Source of the DNA: Anaeramoeba ignava
Taxonomy: Eukaryota; Metamonada; Anaeramoebidae
NCBI GenBank assembly: GCA_028826165.1
Contig: JAPDFW010000056.1
Location: forward strand, 1-64,000
DNA length: 64,000 nucleotides
Direction: 5' to 3'
Shown here: positions 55,201 through 64,000 of the stretch, piece by piece
Numbering within the stretch: the stretch's first letter is position 1
Layout: each line of letters opens with the position of its first letter
Program-made: the position numbers and the translations under genes
Notes under the pieces: generated by a model
Told to the model about the DNA's origin: nothing
Databases searched by the model: none
Seen by the model: the letters and a program-made list of their open reading frames with translations, nothing else

Positions 55201-56977
55201 TATTTATAAAATTAAATATAAAATTAATTATAAAATTAAATATAAAATTATTTTATAAAATTATTAATAAAATTAAATATAAAATTAAATATAAAATTAT
55301 TTATAAAATTATTTATAAAATTATTTATAAAATTATTTATAAAATTAAATATAAAATTATTTATAAAATTATTTATAAAATTATTTATAAAATTAAATAT
55401 AAACTTAAATATAAAATTAATTATAAAATTAATTATAAAATTAATTATAAAATTAATTATAAAATTAAATGTAAAATTAAATATAAAATTATTAATAAAA
55501 TTATTTATAAAATTATTTATAAAATTAAATATAAAATTATTTATAAAATTAAATATAAAATTAAATATAAAATTATTTATAAAATTAAATATAAAAATTA
55601 AATATAAAATTATTTTATAAAATTAATTATAAAATTAAATATAAAATTAAATATAAAATTAAATATAAAATTATTTATAAAATTATTTATAAAATTATTT
55701 TATAAAATTATTTATAAAATTATTTATAAAATTATTAATAAAAATTATTTATAAAATTATTTATAAAATTATTTATAAATTATTATTTATAAAATTATTT
55801 TATAAAATTATTTATAAAATTATTTATAAAATTATTTATAAAATTATTTATAAAATTATTTATAAAATTAATTATAAAATTATTTATAAAATTAAATATA
55901 AAATTAAATATAAAATTAAATATAAAATTATTTATAAAATTATTTATAAAATTAATTATAAAATTATTTATAAAATTAAATATAAAATTATTTATAAAAT
56001 TAAATATAAAATTAAATATAAAAATTATTTTATAAAATTAAATATAAAATTATTTATAAAATTAAATATAAAATTATTTATAAAATTATTTATAAAATTA
56101 TTTATAAAATTAAATATAAAAAATTAAATATAAAATTAAATATAAAATTATTTATAAAATTAAATATAAAATTAAATATAAAATTATTTATAAAATTATT
56201 TATAAAATTATTTATAAAATTATTAATAAAATTATTTATAAAATTATTTATAAAATTATTTATAAAATTAATTATAAAATTATTAATAAAATTATTTATA
56301 AAATTATTTATAAAATTAAATATAAAATTAAATATAAATTTATTTATAAAATTATATATAAAATTAAATATAAAATTAAATATAAAATTAAATATAAAAT
56401 TAAATATAAAATTATTTATAAAATTAATTATAAAAAAAAAGATATCTTCAAGAAATTTGTCATTTTATTCGAACAAGAGTTCATAATAAATTTCCCGAAA
56501 TGGATTTAAGAACAGTTGGAGGTTTCTTTTTCCTTCGTTTAATTTGTCCCGCATTAACTAATCCACAAGAACATGGAATAACTACAGGTAAAAAAAATAT
56601 ATTTATTTATATTTAATTTTTTATTTAATTTAAATTTAAATTTAAATTTTTTAAAAGAAAAACTCCCTTCTTTGGCTCAAAGAGGATTAATTCAAGCTTC
56701 AAAAATCCTTCAAGCTTTATCAAACAATAGTACATTTAATGAACAATCAAGTATGTTTAGTTTAAATGAATTTATTAATGAAAAAATGGATGAAACAAAC
56801 AAATTTTTGGAAACAATTTCTAATTCTTGTGTTGTTAAAGATCTTTTATCAGTTCATTTGAATTTTTCTGAACAAGAAATTCAAGAAAATTTGGAACAAC
56901 TTAAAGAATTATTGAAAGAAAATCCAAATATATTAAAAATTGTGGAAAAATTTAAAAAACAAAAAAAAGCATTTTAA
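52283..56977 (+). CDS. Ras GTPase-activating protein (one apparent 1-nt frameshift)
   Basis: Eight exons: 52283-52431, 52510-52611, 52713-52757, 53506-54139, 54358-54523, 54614-54915, 56442-56587 and 56658-56977, giving about 620 aa. The N-terminal ~300 residues are charged coiled coil (QELKRMKKEENKRKKEERK) and Lys/Ser-rich linker. The RasGAP domain starts in exon 5. LFRGNTLSTK carries the arginine finger (Arg373), GGFFFLRLICPAL is the FLR motif (Arg498), and QRGLIQASKILQALSN follows. In exon 6 one surplus base between about 54671 and 54691 must be ignored to pass from LSTKLLTSF to GKEYISQILKEPI. The donor phase of exon 6 agrees with this. A NENENENQ run interrupts the domain. Intron 6 is 1,526 nt of minisatellite. 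Confidence 0.85.
53041..53500. repeat. (AAATTA)n hexamer array in intron 3 of the RasGAP gene
   Basis: About 70 hexamers with recurring CATTTATAA interruptions. The remaining part of the 748-nt intron (52758-53040) is unstructured AT-rich sequence. Confidence 0.88.
54150..54350. repeat. (TTTTAA)n array in intron 4 of the RasGAP gene
   Basis: Short TTTTAATT/TTTAAATT array filling the 218-nt intron between exons 4 and 5. Confidence 0.85.
54918..56432. repeat. 12-bp minisatellite (AAATTATTTATA) in intron 6 of the RasGAP gene
   Basis: About 125 copies of TATAAAATTATT, with AAATTAAATATA and AAATTAATTATA variants, from the GTATAA donor to the A9 tract before the exon 7 acceptor. The open frame running into it from exon 6 is an artefact of the 12-nt period. 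Confidence 0.94.
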
Positions 56978-57221
56978 ATAATGAAAAATGTTTAAAAAAT
57001 CTTATTTTTTCTTTTATCTTTTTTTTTGGAATTTTTTTTTTTTTGCAAATAATTAAAAACTTTTGAATTTGAATTTGAATTTGGATTTGAATTTGATTAA
57101 TTTTTGAAATTAAAGAAAAAGAAAAAAAGAAAGAAAAAAAGAACAAAAATTAAAAGAAAAAAAAAGGTGAAAAAAAAAATGTCAAAAAAAAAAGCAAAAA
57201 AAAAAAATGAAGCGTATATTT
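56978..57221. other. Shared 3' region of convergent RasGAP and RasGEF genes
   Basis: A 244-nt gap with a short TTTGAA run at 57061-57100 and A-rich tracts on the right. It must hold both 3'UTRs and polyadenylation signals. None can be placed with confidence because AATAAA-like words are everywhere. Confidence 0.4.
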
Positions 57222-60200
57222 CTACAAAATATCAGCTCGTTCTTTGCCTCTAGGTTCAATTTCGAGAGACAATTCATAACATTTCTGTGTTGAAAGAGGA
57301 TCCAATTTTTCGAAAAGGGTTATAATTTGGTGAACAGGACGAATAGAATAAGAATTACGTTGGAAACGTTGAACTGAGAAGATGACATCACAAATCAATT
57401 TTCTTTTAGAAAAATTAATAAGATTTGCAAGATAGTCTCTGTTTCCCTCTTCAATAAACGTGAGATCAGTAAGAAAGACGCCCAAATAAGGAACGCAAAT
57501 AGCAGATTTTGAGAGAGTTTCCCGATAGACCTTATAAGACGACTCAGTGGACATAAGAGTGTCGAGATCTTGGAGGGTTGTCTTATCTCGACGGGGGATT
57601 TCCTCTCGAGTAAACTTAAGACGATAAACAGAAGAGTCATTAAGACCCGAAAGAATAGCCATCAATCCGTTGAAGTTATTGATGGCGCGGAAACACTCGC
57701 CGAGCTTGATGAACCGCTGGAACATCTTGACGCGGTCTCGGATTTTTTTTGTTGTAACAATGCATGTTGTCACCCATCGCGATAAAATATTGAATTTCGA
57801 GATTAGCTCCATCACGTTGGGTGCGCGATGCTTCAGATGCGGTTTGCTCCAGGCTAAGTTTAATAGCTCTGTGGGCTGGATCTTGGAATAGATCCGGAAT
57901 TCAATTAATGTTTGTTGTCGAGCAAGCTCTTCTTCATCGATATCAAAAATCGAGAGTTTCGGACTAAATATGTTTTTCGGCACTTTGGGATCCATTTCTG
58001 TTTGGGTCATTCCAACTTGCGTCATATCTTCCTTCCCATCAAGATGCTTAGATATTTCTGCGCGAAGCATCTTGGCCATCTGAAGAAGTCCGTCTGTTGG
58101 GAGTGATGTGTTGATGAAGTCGTAAACTTCCCGCAGTAATCGTTGACTGAAATCCTTGAAGTGCCGCTTGATCCAAACCTTCAATACTGTGCATACTCGT
58201 AGTTTTACAGCTTTTTTTAACTTCTCAAACTCTCGCTCTTCTAGATCAAGGTGGTTCGGCACGTTGTATCGCTCAATTAGTTTGTGGAGCAGTTTTGTTG
58301 GTGTTGTGAATGATTGATATGTCATTAGAAATGTGTCCATGTAGGTTGTGTTGTGGAATTTCTCGCTCGTTAGTCGTTCGATTAGTTTGTTTCAGTGTTC
58401 CTGCTTTGACTTCCGTTTCTGGTTTTTGATTTTAATTTTATAATTGAATTTTAATTTTAAATTTTAATTTTAATTTTAATTTTAATTTTAATTTTAATTT
58501 TAATTTTAATTTTAATTTTATAAATGAATTTTAATTTTGATTTTGATTTTGATTTTATAAATGAATTTTAATTTTAATTTTAATTTTAATTTTAATTTTG
58601 ATTTTATAAATGAATTTTAATTTTAATTTTAATTTTAATTTTATAAATGAATTTTAATTTTAATTTTAATTTTAATTTTAATTTTAATTTTAATTTTAAT
58701 TTTAATTTTAATTTTAATTTTAATTTTAATTTTAATTTTAATTTTAATTTTAATTTTAATTTTAAATTAATTTTAATTTTAATTTTAATTTTATAAATGA
58801 ATTTTAATTTTAATTTTAATTTTAATTTTATAAATGAATTTTAATTTTAATTTTAATTTTAATTTTATAAATGAATTTTAATTTTATAAATGAATTTTAA
58901 TTTTAATTTGAAAATATACCTTTTGTATCTAAAAATATAATATTATCTTTACTATCAGGTCCTTCATCCCAGATTGGTTTATCTTCTTGTGATTCATCAT
59001 CTTCAGCACTAAAATTTAAATTAAAAATCAAAAATTAAAAAAATAAATTAAAATTAAAAATTAAAAATTAAAAATAAAAAATAAATTAAAATTAAAAATA
59101 AAAATTTAAAATAAGTTAATTACCCTAATCCAGGATAATTTTCAACATGAAAAATTTCATCATCTTCATCAGTTTTATCACCTTGATGTAAATAATCAAG
59201 TTCCCAAAGATTATCTAAATTTTTTATTCCAACAGCTAAAAGAGCAAATAAACCACTAACTTTATCAGGAACTGATCTTTGTTTTAATCCACTTTCTTCT
59301 TCTAATGCTTGTTTTGCTTTTTTAAATCCAGAAATTGAAAAATGATCTAAGACTAATTGAATTATTGATTCTCTTGTTAAACTTCTACGAACTTCTGAAT
59401 AAGAAACATCATAAAGTCTCCCAAATCTTTTTAATTTTAAATTTAATTTTAATTTTAATTTTAATTTTGATTTTATTTTTAATTTTAATTTTAATTTTAA
59501 TTTTAATTTTAATTTTAATTTTAATTTTAATTTTAATTTTAATTTTAATTTTAATTTTAATTTTAATTTTAATTTTAATTTTAAATTTAATTTTAAATTT
59601 AATTTTAATTTTAATTTTAATTTTAATTTTAATTTTAATTTTAATTTTAATTTTGAATTTTAAATTTAAATTTAATTTTAATTTTAATTTTTAATTTTAA
59701 TTTTAAATAATTTTAATTTTAATTTTTAAATTTTAATTTTAATTTTAATTTTAATTTTAATTTAAATTTTAAATTTAATTTTAATTTTAATTTTAATTTT
59801 AATTTTAATTTTAATTTTAATTTTAATTTTAATTTTAATTTTAATTTTGATTTTAAATTAAATTTTGATTTTAATTTTAATTTTAATTTTAAATCTAAAT
59901 TGAATTTTATAAATGAATTTTAATTTTGAATACGTTTGGTGTTTTGTTAAAGGAATAGTGCGCTCTCTTAAAGCAAGAACTTCTGGATGTTTTCTCATTG
60001 CATAAGTTAGCCAATCCTTTTGAGGTATTTCTGGTTCTTTTTCTTTGCCTTGTTCTTTTGATTCCTTTTGAGTATCTTTATCAGTTTCAGTTTCAGTTTC
60101 AGTTTCAGTTTTAGCTTCTGATTCTGTATCAACGAGTTTCTTTGGAAAATCAATAGAAACATCAGGAGTTATGATATTTTTTGTCTCATTTTTATCAATT

Positions 60201-61310
60201 TCCATCTCGTTTTTGTCTTGAGTTTTTGTTCTTTCCAATTTTCTATTTTCCGTTTCTTTTAGATTATTTACATTTAAATTTTGGTTTGTAGAAAGTGTTT
60301 GTGGATATAAAGGTGGAGGTATTTTAGGCGGTGGTGGAAGAAATTTAATAACGATATAAGGAAGCTGTTCTTGTTGTAATTGTCTTTGTTTTTCTTGTTC
60401 TTGTTGTAATTGTCTTTGTTTTTCTTGTTCTTGTTGTAATTGTCTTTGTTTTTCTTGTTCTTCTTGTAATTGTCTTTGTTTTTCTTGTTCTTCTTGTATT
60501 TTGTAATTGTTTTTGTTTTTCTTGTTCTTCTTGTATTTTTCTTTCTTTTTCTTGTTCTTCTTGTAATTGTTTTTGTCTTTCTTGTTCTTCTTGTATTTTT
60601 CTTTGTTTTTCTTCTTCTTCTTGTAATTGTCTTTGTTTTTCTTGTTCTTCTTGTAATTGTCTTTGTTTTTCTTGTTCTTCTTTTAATTTTCTTTGTTTTT
60701 CTTCTTCTTCTTGTAATTGTCTTTGTTTTTCTTGTTCTTCTTTTAATTGTCTTTGTCTTTCTTCTTCTTCTTTTATTTTTCTTTGTTTTTCTTCTTCTTC
60801 TTGTAATTGTCTTTGTCTTTCTTCTTCTTCTTTTATTTTTCTTTGTTTTTCTTCTTCTTCTTGTAATTGTCTTTGTCTTTCTTGTTCTTCTTGTAATTGT
60901 CTTTGTTTTTCATTTTCATTTTCATGATTTTCATTTTGATTTTCATTTTCATTTTCATTTTCATTTTGATTATTTTCCTCATTTTCATTATTTTCATTAT
61001 CATTTTCATTTTCAATATTTTCATCATCATTTCCTTCTTGATGTTTTAAATATTTTTGCTTTTCAAGTTCTTTTTCTCTAAGTTGACGTTCGATAATTTC
61101 CTGTTTTAATCTTTGTTGTCTTTTTCTTTCTTTTAGTTCCAAAAGTTCTTTATCTTCATCATTTTGATCATTTTGATTTTTTTTTTGTTTTTGAGTTAAA
61201 TTTTTCATAAGTAAATTTCTTTTTGTTGATGTTGATCGACCTTTATTTGCTAATCCTGTTAAATTTAGGCTTTTCAGAAACTCATTTGCACTTAATGGTG
61301 TTCTAGTCAT
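57222..61310 (-). CDS. Ras guanine-nucleotide exchange factor with LisH motif (two apparent indels)
   Basis: Four exons: 59934-61310, 59124-59426, 58920-59008 and 57222-58418, giving about 988 aa after allowing for two indels. Exon 1 encodes a Gln/Glu coiled coil of QRQLQEEEEK units and a proline-rich FLPPPPKIPPPLYP. A LisH motif follows (RESIIQLVLDHF...AKQALEEESGL, about 478-510). The RasGEF_N domain begins EVKAGTLKQ, then LIERLTSEKFHNTTYMDTFL. The CDC25 catalytic domain contains FRAINNFNGLMAILSGLN and CVPYLGVFLTDLTFIEEGN, the helical-hairpin region that opens Ras. Indels: two bases missing (or one extra) near 60498-60504, and one extra A near 58385-58392. Exon phases fit only if these are corrected. 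The protein activates Ras-family GTPases at membranes and sits tail-to-tail with a RasGAP. Confidence 0.87.
58431..58908. repeat. (TTTTAA)n array with TATAAATGAA spacers in intron 3 of the RasGEF gene
   Basis: Hexamer blocks separated at irregular intervals by TTTTATAAATGAATTTTAAT, giving a higher-order look. The same spacer word occurs in the RasGAP intron 3 array in reverse complement (ATTCATTTATAAAATTAAAA). Confidence 0.9.
59436..59922. repeat. (TTTTAA)n array in intron 1 of the RasGEF gene
   Basis: About 80 hexamers with TTTAAATT slips, ending in a TTTTATAAATGAATTTTAAT spacer next to the donor. It accounts for nearly the whole 507-nt intron. Confidence 0.92.
60360..60912. repeat. Coding 30-bp repeat of the RasGEF coiled coil
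   Basis: About 18 units of 30 nt (TTGTAATTGTCTTTGTTTTT plus CTTGTTCTTC) encode the decapeptide QLQEEQEKQR and relatives on the minus strand. Homogenised repeats like this are prone to slippage, and one apparent frame change lies within them. Confidence 0.9.
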
Positions 61311-61526
61311 TGTTTTTCTTTTATTTTCGTTATTTTTTTTGCTATTTGTGTTTCGATTTAAAATATGGCAAATATGGTTTTTATTCTAGTTTGTTTTTGT
61401 TGATTTTTCGTTTGTTTTTTTTAAAAAGGAAAAAAAAATAAAAAAAAATGAAATTTTAATTTTCAAAAAAGATAAAAAAAATTAAAGAAAAAGCGAAAAA
61501 AAAAATTAAAAAAAATAAAATATTTC

Positions 61527-61552
61527 TCCATTTTTTTTTCATTTTTTTTCTT
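61527..61552 (+). promoter_or_regulatory. Candidate core promoter of the terminal membrane-protein gene
   Basis: CCATTTTTTTTTCATTTTTT, about 28-48 nt before the ATG at 61575. A weak RasGEF-oriented copy (AAAAAAAATGAAATTTTAAT on plus) lies at 61442-61460. Confidence 0.45.
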
Positions 61553-61574
61553 AATTAATAATTAATAATTAATA

Positions 61575-62005
61575 ATGTGGTACTTATTTTTTGTATTTGG
61601 TGCTTTTTATCTGTTTTTAATTATTTTAAATCTTCGTAAAGAAAAGAAATCAAGACACAGTTTTATTCTTGAAATTTCTCCAATAAGAGTTATATTTGAA
61701 ATTATATTTTTGCAAGTAAAAAAAAACCAACGAAAATAAAATAAAATTTTTTTTCAATTTGGAAATGGATTTAAATTGAGGAATGAAATCAAATAATAAA
61801 GTAGTTTGCATTTTATGCAGAATTAGTTTTTGTTATTGCTGCTTTTAATCTTTTTAATTCGGAAATATTTTTCTTTTCTCAATTGTTTGATGCTGAAGAA
61901 TATCAATTTAGAACTGCTCGTGGTTTAATTACAACTTTTTCTTTGGTTGCAACTGGAATATTTCATTCTTTTACTTTTACAACAGTTCTTCATTTTAGTT
62001 GGAAG
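61575..62005 (+). CDS. Unidentified multi-span membrane protein, 5' part only
   Basis: Two exons: 61575-61715 and 61805-62005, phase 0, giving 114 residues before a GTTTAT donor. The rest lies beyond the window. Hydrophobic spans: YLFFVFGAFYLFLIIL; IRVIFEIIFLQFAFYAELVF (running across the exon junction into VIAAFNLF); and GLITTFSLVATGIFHSF. A charged RKEKKSRH loop follows span 1, and DAEEYQFRTARG precedes the last span. I do not recognise the family. The acceptor is the AG at 61803-61804; a second AG 12 nt later would break the frame. A product of three or more spans is certain, its function is not. Confidence 0.65.
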
Positions 62006-62011
62006 GTTTAT

Positions 62012-64000
62012 TAAATTTTTAATAATTTTATAAATAATTTTAATAATAAATTTTAATAATAATTTTAATAATAATATTTATAAATAATTTAATTTAAATA
62101 ATAATTTTATAAATAATAATTTTAATAATAATTTTATTAATAATTTTAATAATAATTTTAATAATAATTTTAATAATAATTTAAATAATAATTTTATTAA
62201 TAATTTTATAAATAATTTTATAAATAATTTTAATAATAATTTTAATAATAATTTTATAATAATTTAATAATAATTTTATAAATAATTTTATAAATAATTT
62301 TTATTTATAATTTTTAATAATAATTTTAATAATAAATTTTAAATAATAATTTTAATAATAATTTTTTAATAATAATTTTAATAATAATTTTAATAATAAT
62401 TTTAATAATAATTTTAAATAATAATTTAAAATAATAATTTTTAATAATAATTTTAATAATAAATTTAATAATAATTTTAATAATAATTTAAATAATAATT
62501 TTATTTTAATAATAATTTTAAAATAATAATTTTAATAATAATTTAAAATAATAATTTTAATAATAATTTTTAATAATAATTTTAATAATAATTTTAATAA
62601 TAATTTTAATAAATAATTTAAATAATAATTTAAATAATAATTTAAATAATAATTTTAATAATAATTTAAATAATAATTTTAATAATAATTTAATAATAAT
62701 TTTAATAATAATTTTAATAATAATTTAAATAATAATTTAAATAATAATTTAAATAATAATTTTAATAATAAATTTTAATAATAATTTTATTAATAATTTT
62801 AAATAATAATTTAAATAATAATTTTAATAATATTTTAATAATAATTTTAATAATAATTTAATAATAGATTTTAATAAAATAATTTTAATAATAATTTATT
62901 AATAATTTATTAATAATTTTAATAATAATTTATTAATAATTTTAAATAATAATTTATTAATAATTTTAATAATAATTTTAATAATAATTTAATTAATAAT
63001 TTTAATAATAATTTTAATAATAATTTTAATAATAATTTTTAATAATAATTTTAATAATAATTTTATTAATAATTTTAAATAATAATTTTTAATAATAATT
63101 TTAAATAATAATTTTAATAATAATTTAAATAATAATTTTTAAATAATAATTTTTTAATAATAAAATTTAAATAATAAATTTTAATAATAATTTTAATAAT
63201 AATTTAAATAATAATTTTGATAATAATTTTAAATAATAATTTTTAATAATAATTTTAAATAATAATTTTAATATAATAATTTCTAATAATAATTTTATAT
63301 TAATTTTAAATAATAATTTAAAATAATAATTTTAAATAATAATTTTAATAATAATTTTTAATAATAATTTTAATAATAATTTTAATAATAATTTTATTAA
63401 TAATTTTATTAATAATTTTATTAATAATTTTAATAATAATTTTAAATAATAATTTTATTAATAATTTTAATAATAATTTTAAAATAATAATTTTAATAAT
63501 AATTTAAATAATAATTTTAATAATAATTTAAATAATAATTTTAATAATAATTTTAATAATAATTTAATAAATAATTTAAATAATAATTTTAATAATAATT
63601 TTAAATAATAATTTTAATAATAATTTAAATAATAATTTAAAATAATAATTTTAATAATAATTTTAATAATAATTTTTAATAATAATTTTAATAATAATTT
63701 ATAAATAATTTTAATAATAATTTTAAATAATAATTTAAATAATAATTTTAATAATAATTTTTAATAATAATTTTAATAATAATTTTAATAATAATTTTAA
63801 TAATAATTTAAATAATAATTTAAATAATAATTTTATAATAATTTAAATAATAATTTTAATAATAATTTTAATAATAATTTAAATAATAATTTTAATAATA
63901 ATTTTAATAATAATTTAAATAATAATTTTAATAATAATTTTAATAATAATTTAAATAATAATTTTAATAATAATTTTAATAATAATTTTAATAATAATTT
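62012..64000. repeat. 9-bp array (AATAATTTT) in intron 2 of the terminal gene, runs off the window
   Basis: About 200 units of TTTTAATAA/TTTAAATAA with frequent one-base slips. It begins within 10 nt of the donor and continues to the last base of the window, so the intron is at least 1,995 nt. Confidence 0.92.

Noticed and set aside
57222-58340. Stand-alone 372-aa RasGEF starting at the Met at 58340
   Set aside because: Family motifs continue upstream (LIERLTSEKF, EVKAGTLKQ) and into three more exons with matching phases, allowing for indels.

Overview
This window is a stretch of nuclear DNA from a very AT-rich unicellular eukaryote. The genes have spliceosomal introns (GT..AG), and the proteome is that of an amoeboid or flagellate protist: EFR3, PHAF1, MEMO1, FAN1, eL39, a RasGAP, a LisH-RasGEF and a TBC RabGAP. 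UAA and UGA are used as stops and TGG as Trp, so the code looks standard. Homopeptide runs (N/Q/E/K) and the density of Ras and Rab regulators would fit an anaeramoebid, a dictyostelid-like amoeba or a similar lineage. The sequence alone does not settle which.

Layout. 0-1.5 kb: a frame-broken relic on the plus strand. 2.8-11.2 kb: a minus-strand ankyrin-repeat gene whose coding sequence appears to be threaded through nine exons of only 3 nt, a 4.9-kb intron and a 5'UTR intron made of a ~165-bp tandem repeat. 11.2-14.8 kb: anonymous DNA with a decayed minus-strand coding relic. 14.8-20.1 kb: a satellite block with a ~1.8-kb higher-order period. 20.2-34.6 kb: FAN1, EFR3, a COPI-associated-type four-span membrane protein, ribosomal protein eL39 and D-cysteine desulfhydrase, all on the minus strand, then divergent NOL9/Grc3 on plus. 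34.7-36.2 kb: a minisatellite between convergent genes. 36.2-48.0 kb: a TBC1D15/Gyp7-type RabGAP, MEMO1 and PHAF1 with a long charged tail, all minus. 48.2-52.0 kb: a polytopic GT-C-like membrane protein (+). 52.3-57.0 kb: RasGAP (+). 57.2-61.3 kb: LisH-RasGEF (-), convergent with the RasGAP. 61.6 kb to the end: the first two exons of an unidentified membrane protein (+).

Architecture. Intergenic gaps are often only 20-300 nt, yet single introns reach 1-5 kb. Each large intron is filled by its own private simple or minisatellite family that starts next to the donor and stops just before the acceptor. Sense-strand upstream regions share a T-rich element resembling TTTTTCATTTTTTTCATTTT, usually 10-110 nt before the ATG, which I propose as the core promoter or initiator. 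The exon models were assembled by hand: every junction closes in phase and restores family motifs. The exceptions are three places (one in the RasGAP, two in the RasGEF) where a small indel is needed.

Several genes act at the plasma membrane and endomembranes: EFR3 (PI4K anchor), TBC RabGAP, COPI-associated protein, PHAF1 (autophagy) and RasGAP/RasGEF. The neighbourhood looks like ordinary eukaryotic gene order rather than a functional cluster.
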